The position numbers were made by a program, and so were the translations under genes. From contig JACKPR010000003.1 of the NCBI GenBank assembly GCA_024233395.1, forward strand, positions 310,001-374,000: a stretch of 64,000 bases of DNA. Direction: 5' to 3'. The first letter of the stretch is position 1, and every line of letters begins with the position of its first letter. Shown here piece by piece: positions 52,646 to 62,209 of this stretch. The notes under the pieces were generated by a model, which made no database searches, was not told where the DNA came from, and worked only from the letters and a program-made list of their open reading frames with translations. The stretch is from Chlamydiales bacterium. Its GTDB lineage: Bacteria > Chlamydiota > Chlamydiia > Chlamydiales > Simkaniaceae.

Positions 52646-53797
52646 GTGAATAAATTAAAAAGTACATCATTATCAACGGGACTTGCCATGTTCTCCATGT
52701 TTTTTGGAGCAGGGAATATCACTTTCCCATTGATCATTGGCCAAAACGTTGAAGGGGGATTAATATGGGCTCTCTTAGGACTGATTTTAACAGCTGTTTT
52801 AGTTCCATTTAGTGGCCTCTTTGCCATTACTCTTTTTGAAGGAGATTATGAAAGCTTCTTTAACCGTATTGGAAGATGGCCAGGTCTTGCTGTCATTATT
52901 CTTCTTCTAAGTATGATTGGTCCTTTTGGGGGAATTCCTCGCTGCATCACCTTAACTTACTCGACTCTTAAGGTCTATTTCAGTGGGCTACATCTTCTAA
53001 CCTTTAGCTTAATTAGCTCTGTAATTATTTTTCTTTGTTCTTGGAAAAGAAATCGAATTTTAGACTTAATCGGTTATGTTTTATCTCCCTTGCTTGTCCT
53101 TTTCCTTGTTGTGATTATTGTTAAAGGGGTGTTCTTTTCAGGTTCCGAACCTATAGGATCCTCACATGTTGCTCATCCTTTCTTTTACGGCTTAAAAGAG
53201 GGATATAATACAATGGATCTTCTTGCCGCTTTCTTCTTTTCTTCTCTTGTTTATACAAGGCTTAAAAAGCAGCAAGAGGGTAAAGAGAAAAAGGGTCTTC
53301 TCCTTCCGGTCTTTAAAGCGAGTCTAATAGGAGCTTCTCTTTTGAGCATCATCTATATCGGATTTAGCTATGTTGCTGCTCATCATAGTCTTGCCCTTGA
53401 GGGGACAGGAGTCGATCAACTTTTAGGAAAAATCGGACAAATTGTCTTGGGACACCATGCAGGACTGATTGTTTGTATGTCTATTGCACTGACTTGCTTA
53501 ACAACAGCCATTGCACTGACAGTTGTCTGCGCAGAGTTTTTACAGCAAAGGCTTTTAAAGAATAAAATCTCGTATGAGTGGTCGTTGGTTGCTATCTTAG
53601 TGACAACGGTTTTTGTTTCGACTCTGGAGTTTACAGGGATTGTCCATCTTTTGGCTCCAGCGCTTCAAATCATTTACCCATCGCTACTTGTTTTATGTCT
53701 TTTCAATATTTTTCATAAAACATTTGATTACAAGCCGGTTAAGTTTCCTGTATTCACAACCTTAACCATCGTCCTTTATTTCCAATATTTTGTCTAA
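52646..53797 (+). CDS. brnQ: Branched-chain amino acid transporter, LIVCS family
   Basis: 383 aa, about 11-12 transmembrane helices. TGLAMFSMFFGAGNITFPLI is the N-terminal hallmark of BrnQ, followed by MIGPFGGIPRCITLTYSTL. It imports Leu, Ile and Val with Na+ or H+. GTG start with AAGGA upstream. Slightly shorter than E. coli BrnQ (439 aa), similar to Chlamydia. Confidence 0.9.
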   Translation: MNKLKSTSLSTGLAMFSMFFGAGNITFPLIIGQNVEGGLIWALLGLILTAVLVPFSGLFAITLFEGDYESFFNRIGRWPGLAVIILLLSMIGPFGGIPRCITLTYSTLKVYFSGLHLLTFSLISSVIIFLCSWKRNRILDLIGYVLSPLLVLFLVVIIVKGVFFSGSEPIGSSHVAHPFFYGLKEGYNTMDLLAAFFFSSLVYTRLKKQQEGKEKKGLLLPVFKASLIGASLLSIIYIGFSYVAAHHSLALEGTGVDQLLGKIGQIVLGHHAGLIVCMSIALTCLTTAIALTVVCAEFLQQRLLKNKISYEWSLVAILVTTVFVSTLEFTGIVHLLAPALQIIYPSLLVLCLFNIFHKTFDYKPVKFPVFTTLTIVLYFQYFV

Positions 53798-53827
53798 AAA
53801 AGGCGGCAAAAAGCCGCCTTTTTTTTA
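53796..53827 (+). terminator. Intrinsic terminator of brnQ
   Basis: AAGGCGGC-AAAAA-GCCGCCTT followed by TTTTTT; the A-rich 5' flank makes it potentially bidirectional. Confidence 0.92.
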
Positions 53828-53964
53828 AAGATAATCTTTCCTTTATTTTCAAAGAGATGTGTTATAACCTCTATTAATTATAAGCGAGTTAGGTTTCATA
53901 TGCTTTAAAAAAAATATCCTTGTGCAATTAATTTTATCAGTCTAAATTAAGCATAGGGGGCGTT

Positions 53965-54597
53965 ATGAAAGAGAAACTCGGACTTAATCCATGGCTTAGT
54001 ATCTGGGTCCATCCCAGAAAGACGATTCGAGCACTTGTTCAATACAATACGAACTATCGAATGATTGCACTTTGTGCAATCTATGGATTCCAATATATTC
54101 TTCAAATCATCCAATATTTATCCCTTGGACAGGGAACCTCCCTGATTTTTATTACCTTATTTGCCTTAATTTTTTCAATTCCTGTAGGTTACATCGTCTT
54201 CAATGTGCTCAGTGCATTTTATTTATGGGTTGGAAAATTGATTAAAGGAAAGGGGAGTTTTAAACAGATACGAGCGGCGACCTACTGGTCAAGTGTTCCT
54301 ATGGTCGCAACGTGCGTAATATGGATTATTTTGATGGTTCTCCATGGCAATAGCCTCTTTGTTGCGGGCTATGAAACAAAACTTGTTGGGACTGCGGCTG
54401 CATTAAGTATGGGGTTTGGAGTTGTCCAACTTGTTCTTGGAATTTGGGGATTAATTATTATGTTACATGCATTAGGGGAAGTGCAAGGGTTTTCGGCATG
54501 GATGGCACTGCTTAATCTTGTTTTAGCAGGGCTAGCTATCTTCATCCTTCTATTCCTCATCGTTTGGGGTGTATCATCGATGATACAGGCTACATAA
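53965..54597 (+). CDS. Yip1-family (DUF1282-like) membrane protein
   Basis: 210 aa with five hydrophobic segments. NPWLSIWVHPRKTIRALV at the N terminus is the typical Yip1 start (xxIWxxPRxTxRxxI), and FKQIRAATYWSSVPM is the conserved internal loop. Bacterial Yip1 proteins have no firm function. It heads a run of closely spaced plus-strand genes. Confidence 0.75.
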   Translation: MKEKLGLNPWLSIWVHPRKTIRALVQYNTNYRMIALCAIYGFQYILQIIQYLSLGQGTSLIFITLFALIFSIPVGYIVFNVLSAFYLWVGKLIKGKGSFKQIRAATYWSSVPMVATCVIWIILMVLHGNSLFVAGYETKLVGTAAALSMGFGVVQLVLGIWGLIIMLHALGEVQGFSAWMALLNLVLAGLAIFILLFLIVWGVSSMIQAT

Positions 54598-54618
54598 AAG
54601 ATAAATGAGGGGGAATTT

Positions 54619-55200
54619 ATGTTTAAATTATTTAAGAATCAGGCGCTTGCAACTTTTGGTGCCATTTTTCTAACAGCTGCTAGTATTGGAGGAGCTCCAA
54701 TCAAGCTTGCTGATAAACAAAGTACAAAGGTTGATACGGTTTCAAATTGGAAAAAGTTTCATTCTGTCCATGGAAAATGTATGGTTTCCCTTCCTCAATC
54801 TCCTGAGCATGTAAAACAAATGATGCCTTTCCCAGAGCAAGGCTATAATCTTCGTTATGATGTTTATGTTTCTGCTCATGAGAAAAAAGCTGTTTATATG
54901 ATGTTGATTGCGCAGTATCCTCCGTTTATCAATGAATCCCATGCAGAGATGAGTTTAGAGAGTTTTTTAAATGGTCTTGTCACTCAAAATCATGATAATG
55001 AGCTGATTTTTGCTGATCTTGTTAGCGTACAAGGGCATAAAGCATTAGACTTTTTCATCAAGTCAAAAGGGGTTTATTTTAAGGGAAGAGCAATCATGGC
55101 TGAAAATAATCTCTACCTCTTAGCAATGGAATGTGAACAAAATAACTACCATGAAATGAACTATAACCACTTTATTGAATCATTTGAGCTCGTAAAATAA
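54619..55200 (+). CDS. Secreted hypothetical protein
   Basis: 193 aa with a signal peptide (LATFGAIFLTAASIGGAP, about 26 residues). The remainder, FHSVHGKCMVSLPQSPEHVK and YDVYVSAHEKKAVYMMLIA, resembles a small PsbP/Mog1-like alpha-beta-alpha sandwich seen in periplasmic proteins, but I cannot name the family. Start supported by GAGGGGG. Stop and the next ATG overlap by one base (TAATG). Confidence 0.65.
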   Translation: MFKLFKNQALATFGAIFLTAASIGGAPIKLADKQSTKVDTVSNWKKFHSVHGKCMVSLPQSPEHVKQMMPFPEQGYNLRYDVYVSAHEKKAVYMMLIAQYPPFINESHAEMSLESFLNGLVTQNHDNELIFADLVSVQGHKALDFFIKSKGVYFKGRAIMAENNLYLLAMECEQNNYHEMNYNHFIESFELVK

Positions 55201-55682
55201 TGTCAGCAGTTTTAGACCTTATTTATCTAACGATTGCACAACTTGTGGTGACCTGGGTTCTTATTGGAATCATGTGGTTTACGCAAGTTGTGCATTATCC
55301 TCTTTATAGAAAAATCAAAGAAGGTTTTGTAGAATATGAGCGGTCACATATTCGACGAGCCGCTCTTCTCTTAGGGCCGATTATGCTTGTTGAAGCAGTG
55401 ACTGCTTTTCTATTAGTCAGTGCAGCTCCTGGAGGAATATTGACAACTCTTGCAGGGGTGAACCTTGTCCTTCTGATTTTAATTTGGCTCTCGACCTTTC
55501 TCTTCCAAATCTCATTTCATCAAAAGCTTAGTGTCCGCTTTTCACCTAAATCTCTTCGTAATCTTATTACTTCTAATTGGATACGAGTTCTCCTTTGGAC
55601 TCTTAAAGGGGTAATTATGATTTTCATGATCTATCACTTATTCAAACTAGGAACTTTGGGAAAAAAATTCTTCGGAATGTAA
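55200..55682 (+). CDS. Four-helix membrane protein of unknown function
   Basis: 160 aa with four predicted transmembrane helices (IAQLVVTWVLIGIMWFTQVV, LLLGPIMLVEAVTAFLLVSA, VNLVLLILIWLSTFLFQISF, VLLWTLKGVIMIFMIYHLF). VVHYPLYRKI and YERSHIRRAALLLGPIMLVE resemble a DUF1772-like pattern found in uncharacterised membrane proteins. Translationally coupled to the preceding secreted protein. Confidence 0.65.
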   Translation: MSAVLDLIYLTIAQLVVTWVLIGIMWFTQVVHYPLYRKIKEGFVEYERSHIRRAALLLGPIMLVEAVTAFLLVSAAPGGILTTLAGVNLVLLILIWLSTFLFQISFHQKLSVRFSPKSLRNLITSNWIRVLLWTLKGVIMIFMIYHLFKLGTLGKKFFGM

Positions 55683-55742
55683 GAATCTACTCTTACGTTT
55701 TTATTGTGGTTTTGCTATGGGGAATTATAAGGGGGCTTCCTT

Positions 55743-57377
55743 ATGCACAACCCATCACTACCCGATGTTAAGTTTGTTAATGTGAATCACAGAGATTCGT
55801 GGCAAGGGGCTCTTACACATTATTTTAGAAAGTCTTTTAAGAGTCATTCTTTTAAGAATCTTATCTTATCTATCATAACATTAGGTGTTTATCCCTATAA
55901 AAAATATAAAAAAGCAAAGCGGGCCATTGCACAGGCTTTAGCGGCTCGAAAGCTCTTCTTTTTTAGGGCGCTTCAAGACCATATTGAAGAAGCACGTAAA
56001 GACCATGTACACACCGATCCAAGACAATCGCTTAATGCGATTTTTATGAAGGTTCAAACCGAAAAAGTTGATACAACAGAAGATGCCTTAGAATTTAAAG
56101 CGATTTTTTATCCGAGCGAGCTCCTCCTTTTTATCACCAATCCTATTCGGGATAGCAAAAGTGTCCGTCTTCACAGGATTAAATCGCGTAAGCATTTGGA
56201 TTACTTAAGGATGTGGCATGAGCTAAAGAAAAAAGCACGCATTAACCAATATCGGCAGATTCAAAACATTAACTTTTGTAATAAAACGCTAAAAGAGGAG
56301 CATTGTTTAACTCCAGAGGGGATTCACGATCGACTTTCTCGAACCTCTGTTTGTCGGAAGAACCTTTCACAAATCACAAGATTTAGAGAGCTAGGAAAAG
56401 CTTTTCAGGAAATTGTCCTTGCTTATCAAGATTTTGAAGAGATTAGTGATACAAATCCAGAGCTTTACCATCTTATAGAAACGCTTTCAAAAACATCCCA
56501 CAAGGATATTGAGATTCTTCAAACCTATCTTGCCAGTCGTCATCTTCCTAGAGATCTTCCTCTAGAAAACAGAAGGCAGTTGATTCAGCTAGCGAACCAG
56601 CAAGAGGTTCTTTATCACATAAGTGAGGATCAGCAATTCAATCTTTGTGCACTTATCCTGAATAAATATCAGTGGGACTTCCTTCTTTCGATTCAAGAGG
56701 TTTCAAATGTGACTCTTGGCCTTCTTGATTGGGCGTTTGAGGAATGCTCTTCCGAAATGAAAAAAGAACTCTCTTTTATAGAAAAAATTTCTAAGGGCGC
56801 AGAAAGAAAAGTCAAAGATGATTCAGAGAATTTTCCTACGATTAATGAAAAGATCATGGAAGATGATGATTACCGATTTATGACGGTGGATTTTGGTAAA
56901 GAACTCAATCGTGAATGGCCTTCTTTCCAACTTTATGAGGAAGATAAACAAATTTATCACGCAGAAAAAACGAATGCTTTAACGTTAGAAAAGCTTCTTG
57001 AAGTTTATAAAGAAATGGAAAAACTGTGTCCTGCTCATGACTCGCTGTTTTCCCTTCTTCAACAAGCTTTTTCTCAGGTTGGAAAGCAAGCTTTTCAATC
57101 AGCAATTGAAGAAGGAGTGATGAAACTTTTAGGGACAAAATCTGAATATTTTCTTCCTATCCTTTCGAATTCCAATATTAAAACAATAAAAAAGGATGAT
57201 AACCATTTTGAAATTCATTATTCCTTTGAACAATTGATTACGCGAAAAGGGGAGGTTCAACACCCTTTTGAGAAGGAAAAGTATATGGTCATTACACAAC
57301 CTCTTCATAAAGTTGACAAGCAATGGGTTTCTCCTGAGGCAAAGATTAAAATTGGAACTAAAAAGAGGGATGCATGA
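55743..57377 (+). CDS. Hypothetical protein with N-terminal hydrophobic anchor
   Basis: 544 aa, unrecognised. FKNLILSIITLGVYPYKKYKK near residues 37-57 is a short membrane-associated or amphipathic segment, followed by a long helical, charged region (KARINQYRQIQNINFCNKTL; IFYPSELLLFITNPIRD). Several clusters of Glu/Lys suggest coiled coils. The stop overlaps the MFS start by 4 nt (ATGA). Possible cytoplasmic or host-interaction protein; no motif supports either. Confidence 0.6.
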   Translation: MHNPSLPDVKFVNVNHRDSWQGALTHYFRKSFKSHSFKNLILSIITLGVYPYKKYKKAKRAIAQALAARKLFFFRALQDHIEEARKDHVHTDPRQSLNAIFMKVQTEKVDTTEDALEFKAIFYPSELLLFITNPIRDSKSVRLHRIKSRKHLDYLRMWHELKKKARINQYRQIQNINFCNKTLKEEHCLTPEGIHDRLSRTSVCRKNLSQITRFRELGKAFQEIVLAYQDFEEISDTNPELYHLIETLSKTSHKDIEILQTYLASRHLPRDLPLENRRQLIQLANQQEVLYHISEDQQFNLCALILNKYQWDFLLSIQEVSNVTLGLLDWAFEECSSEMKKELSFIEKISKGAERKVKDDSENFPTINEKIMEDDDYRFMTVDFGKELNREWPSFQLYEEDKQIYHAEKTNALTLEKLLEVYKEMEKLCPAHDSLFSLLQQAFSQVGKQAFQSAIEEGVMKLLGTKSEYFLPILSNSNIKTIKKDDNHFEIHYSFEQLITRKGEVQHPFEKEKYMVITQPLHKVDKQWVSPEAKIKIGTKKRDA

Positions 57378-58678
57378 GAAAAGTTTTCCGAGGTGTATTT
57401 GCTCCCCTTTTAAGTCTTGTCATTGTGATGCTGGGAAATGGTTTTTTTACCACATTCACAAGTTTAAGATTTTCTGTTGAAGGCTACCCTAACTTTGTGG
57501 TGGGGGTTCTTGGGGGAGCTTATTATTTAGGGATGATGCTTGGAGCTCTTTATGTTGAAAGGCTTATTAGCCGTATTGGTCATATTCGAAGCTTTGCGAT
57601 GATGGCTTCGATTAACTCTGTGATTATTGTTATCCAGTCTTTTTATATCGATCCCTATTCTTGGACTTTTTATCGAATCCTCACAGGTTTTTGTACCTCA
57701 GGTTTTTTTATAGCGATTGAGAGTTGGCTCCTTCTTTCATCGGGATTAAGAAGTCGTGGAAAGCTTCTCTCTCTTTATATGCTGACCCTCTACTTAGCTC
57801 AAGGTTTTGGTCAATTTCTTTTGAATGCTTCTCCTATTCAAAGTTTGATTCCCTTTGCAATTACAGTTATTTTAAGCTCCCTTTCAGTGATTCCTGTTTC
57901 AATGATGCGTAGTAGCGGACCGGTTCTTTTAGAGTCTGCGATTACAAATGTTTTTCAAATCATCAAAAGATCCCCATTAGGTCCTATTGGTTGTTTTGTT
58001 TCTGGACTGATGATGAGTTCTTTTTATGGTCTTGCTCCCATTTTTGCTAGAGAGATTCACTTAAGCCTTTTTCAAATTTCGCAGGTAATGGGATTTACCA
58101 TTATGGGAGGACTCCTTCTTCAATGGCCCATTGGACATCTTTCGGATATTTTTAATCGGAGAAAAGTGATTATTGGAGTGGCTTTTGCTTTAATGCTTGT
58201 AACCTTTGCCCTTTATCATAGCTCGAATTTTCACTATTACCTTCTCTTAGCTCTAATGGTTCTTTTTGGGGGGATTTCTTTCACTCTATATCCTCTTGCA
58301 ATTACCTATACGTGCGACCATTTTTCAGATAAAAAAGTGATTGGAATTACCTGTGCTCTTCTCCTTGTTTATGGAGTGGGATGTATTGTGGGACCGCTTA
58401 TTTCACCCTTTTTTATGAGTTATTTTGGCCCGTCTGGTCTCTTCCTTTATATGAGCATTCTTTGTGCGCTCTATATCGTCATCTGTATGTGGCGTGTTCT
58501 TCATTCTAAGCCCCTTTCGGAGGAAGAGCAGAGCGATTATCTTCCACTCCCGCGTGCGACTTCGATCGCCCTTTATCTCGATCCGAAAAGCGACTTTGGG
58601 GAAGAAGAGGAGCTCGACGAAGACGACGAAGATCTCTATCCCTTTAGTGAAGAATATGAAGATGAAGATGAGGACTGA
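57374..58678 (+). CDS. MFS transporter with acidic C-terminal tail
   Basis: 434 aa, about 12 transmembrane helices. GGAYYLGMMLGALYVERLISRIGHIR includes the loop 2-3 motif, and GLRSRGKLLSLYMLTLYLAQGFGQ is characteristic of the YcaD/YfkF group of MFS transporters. The last 35 residues are extremely acidic (EEEELDEDDEDLYPFSEE), unusual for MFS proteins, and may bind cations or partners. Substrate unknown. Confidence 0.8.
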   Translation: MRKVFRGVFAPLLSLVIVMLGNGFFTTFTSLRFSVEGYPNFVVGVLGGAYYLGMMLGALYVERLISRIGHIRSFAMMASINSVIIVIQSFYIDPYSWTFYRILTGFCTSGFFIAIESWLLLSSGLRSRGKLLSLYMLTLYLAQGFGQFLLNASPIQSLIPFAITVILSSLSVIPVSMMRSSGPVLLESAITNVFQIIKRSPLGPIGCFVSGLMMSSFYGLAPIFAREIHLSLFQISQVMGFTIMGGLLLQWPIGHLSDIFNRRKVIIGVAFALMLVTFALYHSSNFHYYLLLALMVLFGGISFTLYPLAITYTCDHFSDKKVIGITCALLLVYGVGCIVGPLISPFFMSYFGPSGLFLYMSILCALYIVICMWRVLHSKPLSEEEQSDYLPLPRATSIALYLDPKSDFGEEEELDEDDEDLYPFSEEYEDEDED

Positions 58679-58683
58679 TCATA

Positions 58684-58854
58684 TATAGCTAAAACAGTTT
58701 AAAAATGGGATAATTTAGCCGGATCTTTCTAACGGCCTTTTGACTCCTTAAAACCTCTCCTTGTCTTTTAGACAATATTTTCGGTTTTAAGAAGCCAAAA
58801 TTCATCAAAAATCTCTAGTCTAAATCATCCCATTTTTAAACTGTTTTAGCTATA
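58684..58854. repeat. Palindromic MITE-like element, TAGCTAAAAC family, copy 1
   Basis: Terminal inverted repeats of 34 bp: TATAGCTAAAACAGTTTAAA at 58684 and its complement ending at 58854, one or two mismatches. A second inner palindrome CTTAAAAC / GTTTTAAG surrounds TTGTC-TTTTA-GACAA. TA dinucleotides flank both ends, as for Tc1/IS630-type targets. It has no ORF. About 80% like the copy at 59799-59968 by eye. Confidence 0.85.
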
Positions 58855-58869
58855 GTTTAGGGACATACA

Positions 58870-59778
58870 CTAGAATTCAAGACAAGCTTTAGCTCCTGCA
58901 TATCCTGCATAGTCAAAGTGGTAATAGACAGGCTTTGCTCCATGGCGGCTCTTGATGAGGATCCATCCTCCAAAATTAGCCCCGCCAAAAAGACCGATAG
59001 AAAAATGATGAGAGTCGAAATAGACTCCTAGATCAAGTCCATTTGCATGGACGGAGAACATCGACTCGGGATTGTTTTCATGCTTCCCAACGCGATGGAA
59101 TGAGCGGTACCATCCTCCAAAGCTTCGATAGCTCAGAGCTGAGGACCAATTTTTAGCAAAATAGTAGTGAAGGGAAAAATCAAGGGGAAAGATCGCATTG
59201 ATTTTCCATTGTTTATGAAAGGTCCAATCAAATCCTAGAATGGGAAAGAGATAGGTGCTTTTTACCCCTGTTTGACCCACCACTCCAATATGAATTCCAA
59301 GAGGGCGGCTGTAGGCAAGACGGCCCCAGATCATTCCCGTATAAAAGGCATTGTTTCCCATATTAAAATGGTCGAGATTAGCATGAACGCCAAGGTTAAC
59401 GACCCACCGCCAATCTTTCAGCGCTGTTGTAATGTATCCAATGGAAAAAATCCCATCATGAAAGTGTTTTTGGCTAAAGGAGGGGTTATCATCAAAATCG
59501 AGCTTCATGTATCCATATCCAAACTCGAAGGAAAGGGCGTGATCTTCAGCGGGATAAGCATTGATAAAGATAGCTCCTGCTCCTTCCGCATAACGAAGAT
59601 TGGATCCCTTAAATCCCTGTTTGTCAATATCTGCAGATGAATTAGCAGTAAAATAGCCATCGATGAAGACGCGCTCTTTTTTATGAACAAAGCAATAATC
59701 TGTCGCTAGAGAATAATCGAGCGAATAAGCTAAAGTTGGCAAGATCAAGATAATAAGAAATAAGAGTGCCCGTTTCAT
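58870..59778 (-). CDS. Outer-membrane beta-barrel protein, DUF6268-like
   Basis: 302 aa. Signal peptide residues 1-19 (MKRALLFLIILILPTLAYS). Alternating amphipathic strands (ALSFEFGYGYMKLDFDD; WRWVVNLGVHANLDHFNMG; HFSIGLFGGANFGGWILI) and C-terminal AKACLEF ending in Phe suit an outer-membrane barrel. Family assignment is tentative. It is bounded by two same-family palindromic elements, 16 and 21 bp from its ends, and lies between convergent/divergent unrelated genes. Confidence 0.65.
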   Translation of the reverse strand: MKRALLFLIILILPTLAYSLDYSLATDYCFVHKKERVFIDGYFTANSSADIDKQGFKGSNLRYAEGAGAIFINAYPAEDHALSFEFGYGYMKLDFDDNPSFSQKHFHDGIFSIGYITTALKDWRWVVNLGVHANLDHFNMGNNAFYTGMIWGRLAYSRPLGIHIGVVGQTGVKSTYLFPILGFDWTFHKQWKINAIFPLDFSLHYYFAKNWSSALSYRSFGGWYRSFHRVGKHENNPESMFSVHANGLDLGVYFDSHHFSIGLFGGANFGGWILIKSRHGAKPVYYHFDYAGYAGAKACLEF

Positions 59779-59798
59779 TTTTCCCCCTAATCTAACTA

Positions 59799-59968
59799 TA
59801 TAGCTAAAACTATTTAAAATAGAAATGATTTATGCGGATCTTTCTGCTGTCCTTCGACTTCTTAAAATCTCTCCTTGTCTCATAGACAATGTTCTCGATT
59901 TTAAGAAGCCAAAACTCATCAAAAATATCTTGCCTAAATCATTACTATTTTAAATAGTTTTAGCTATA
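59799..59968. repeat. Palindromic MITE-like element, TAGCTAAAAC family, copy 2
   Basis: Terminal repeats TATAGCTAAAACTATTTAAA at 59799 and its complement ending at 59968, with the shared inner hairpin CTTAAAATC / GATTTTAAG around TTGTCTCATAGACAA. Shares GGATCTTTCT and AAGCCAAAA with copy 1. Confidence 0.85.
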
Positions 59969-59996
59969 AGACTATGGTGAAAAATTTTTCAACTGT

Positions 59997-61595
59997 TCAT
60001 AGAGAATGTTCTTCATGAATCCGTACCCCTCCTAGCATGCGGAGAAGTTCGGTTTCTTTTTCTGTTGATTTTAGAGGGTGAATTTCAGTCAGTGTACGTC
60101 CATTGACTTCTTTTTTAGAGATTTGCAAATGGTGATCTGCGTAGCGTGCGACTTGAGGGAAGTGGGTAATTGCTACAATCTGAGATTTTTTTCCTAAAGC
60201 TTTGAGCTTTTGACCTACAAGGGTCGCTGTTTCTCCTCCAATATTTGCGTCTATTTCATCAAAGATCAGTGTAGGAAGACCTTCCTTTTCAGCGAGAATG
60301 ACTTTTAGGGCAAGGAGATAGCGCGCGACTTCACCGCCGCTACTCCTTTGGGCTAGCGAAGAAGCGTGCTCACCTTTATTTGCAGAAAGATGGAAGGAGA
60401 CTTCATCAACTCCAGTTGGCCCAAGAGCTTTCTCTTTAAAGAGGATTGGGGTTTCTGCATAAGGGAAATTCAAAGAATGGAGCTCCTCAGCGAGTTTTTT
60501 TTCGAGTGTTTTTGCAGCAATTTTTCGCTTTTCAGAAAGGTTCTGAGCAAGAGCTTGACACTCTTCTTCCTTAAGTCTTAGCTTTTTTTCTAAGGTTTCG
60601 AGTTTTTGGTCGAGATTCTCAAGGTTATCGATCTCTTCATTAAGTTTTACTAAATGCCCGGGGATTTCAGAGGATTCTAGATGGTACTTCTTCTTTAGCC
60701 GATTTAAAGTGGATAGGCGCTCGTCAAGCTCTTCAAATCGGTGAGGGGAGTCTTCAGCTTCTTCAAGTTTCTTCGAAACGAGGAAAGATGCTTCTTGCAG
60801 ATGAACAATGGCACTTTCTAAATGTTCAGTAAGGGAAGGATCGTTGGAAAGCTTTTGGAATTGAGCTAAAGTAGGAATAAGGGAAGGATGATCGATTCCT
60901 CTTTGAATATAACTTAACTTTTCAATGGTTTCCTTTGAGTTTGCAAGGGTTTTATACTCTTCGAAAAGAGTTTCTTCTTCTCCTTCTTGATAATTTAAGG
61001 TTTCCCATTCTTCTAGTTCCCATTTTAAAGACTCTAATCGATTGCCCCCTGTCATGCTTTTAAGGTCTAATAACTGCTGATGAATGGCTTCTTTTTCGCA
61101 GTAGGCTTTTTCAGTAGCTGTTACGTCCTCCTTAAGATTTCCATAGTGATCGAGGAGTTTTCTCTGTATTTCGCTTTGACGAATCGATTGAGAGCTATTT
61201 TGGCTGACGAGCTCTAAAAGATGGGGACCGAGCTGTCCTAGAAGAGAAAGGGGGGCCATCTGTGCATTGATAAAGATGCGATTTTTTGAAGTTCTTGAAA
61301 TTTCACGACGAATGATGAGAAGTTCATTTTGATCAAACTGAATCCCACTTTCTTCAAGAATTCGATGGACTTCGGGAAGGTTTTCAATATGAAAAGTGGC
61401 TTCAATTGTAGCTTTTTCATCACCTGCACGGATGAGTTCAGGAGAAACTTTTTGTCCGGAAAGGAGGTGGATGGCTTGAATGAGAAGTGTTTTACCGGCG
61501 CCTGTTTCACCGGTTAAAATATGAAAACCGCGATCAAATATGATCGTGGTTGACTCGATAAGGACGAAAGAAGTGAGTGAAAGGGTATATATCAT
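59997..61595 (-). CDS. recN: DNA repair protein RecN
   Basis: 532 aa SMC-like ATPase for double-strand-break repair. Walker A GETGAGKT at residues 29-36, long central coiled coil (LEEWETLNYQEGEEETLFEE; NLENLDQKLETLEKKLRLKE), ABC signature QRSSGGEVARYLLALK and Walker B TLIFDEIDANIGGETA. Length close to E. coli RecN (553 aa). Confidence 0.95.
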   Translation of the reverse strand: MIYTLSLTSFVLIESTTIIFDRGFHILTGETGAGKTLLIQAIHLLSGQKVSPELIRAGDEKATIEATFHIENLPEVHRILEESGIQFDQNELLIIRREISRTSKNRIFINAQMAPLSLLGQLGPHLLELVSQNSSQSIRQSEIQRKLLDHYGNLKEDVTATEKAYCEKEAIHQQLLDLKSMTGGNRLESLKWELEEWETLNYQEGEEETLFEEYKTLANSKETIEKLSYIQRGIDHPSLIPTLAQFQKLSNDPSLTEHLESAIVHLQEASFLVSKKLEEAEDSPHRFEELDERLSTLNRLKKKYHLESSEIPGHLVKLNEEIDNLENLDQKLETLEKKLRLKEEECQALAQNLSEKRKIAAKTLEKKLAEELHSLNFPYAETPILFKEKALGPTGVDEVSFHLSANKGEHASSLAQRSSGGEVARYLLALKVILAEKEGLPTLIFDEIDANIGGETATLVGQKLKALGKKSQIVAITHFPQVARYADHHLQISKKEVNGRTLTEIHPLKSTEKETELLRMLGGVRIHEEHSL

Positions 61596-61615
61596 ACCCT
61601 TTCACTATACTCCGT

Positions 61616-62026
61616 TTAGAATTTTTGTGCAGCTTCAGCTTCAACATGTTCAGCGTGGATTTGATCGGCAAGTTCATTGATTCCATTGAACAGGCCAATC
61701 CAAGCGCCAATTTGAGCACCGGTTTGAGCACCTGCATAGGCACCTATAACTCCACCGGTAAAGAAGCCGATGAGTCCACCCAGCATAAACCCACGGTATG
61801 AGCCATATGCTGTTTGATCGATCACATTATAAAAGGCTCTTGCACGAGCAGGGAATTGACGGATGTGATCCATCTTTTGAGCAGCATATTCGCTAACAGA
61901 ACTGCCGTAGTCCTGTAGGACTTCGACTTTTCGGCTCAAATAAGTACTTGCATCTCCTGGTAATCTGAGAGCAGCTTGATAGTAATGACTAATATTAGCA
62001 TAGACAGTTGATTGTGCTTTTTCCAT
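61616..62026 (-). CDS. Glycine-zipper membrane-associated hypothetical protein
   Basis: 136 aa. The C-terminal half has a glycine-zipper pattern with GxxxG spacing (GGLIGFFTGGVIGAYAGAQ, GAQIGAWIGLF), typical of membrane-inserting or pore-forming small proteins. The N-terminal half is a soluble helix (YYQAALRLPGDASTYLSRK). No signal peptide. GGGGA-like ribosome-binding site upstream. Not assigned to a family. Confidence 0.6.
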   Translation of the reverse strand: MEKAQSTVYANISHYYQAALRLPGDASTYLSRKVEVLQDYGSSVSEYAAQKMDHIRQFPARARAFYNVIDQTAYGSYRGFMLGGLIGFFTGGVIGAYAGAQTGAQIGAWIGLFNGINELADQIHAEHVEAEAAQKF

Positions 62027-62209
62027 TTAGGTCCCCTAAGTTTTACCTTTCACATTAAATATGATACCAAGGGTTTTGTATTATAACAATAATAAAGATA
62101 AATTTAATATATTATTAATATAATAATAAATATTTATTTATATCATTAATTGCATTAGAATTGCCTCAGAGGATTTAAAACTAGCATAAATTAAAGAAAT
62201 GTTTGTATG

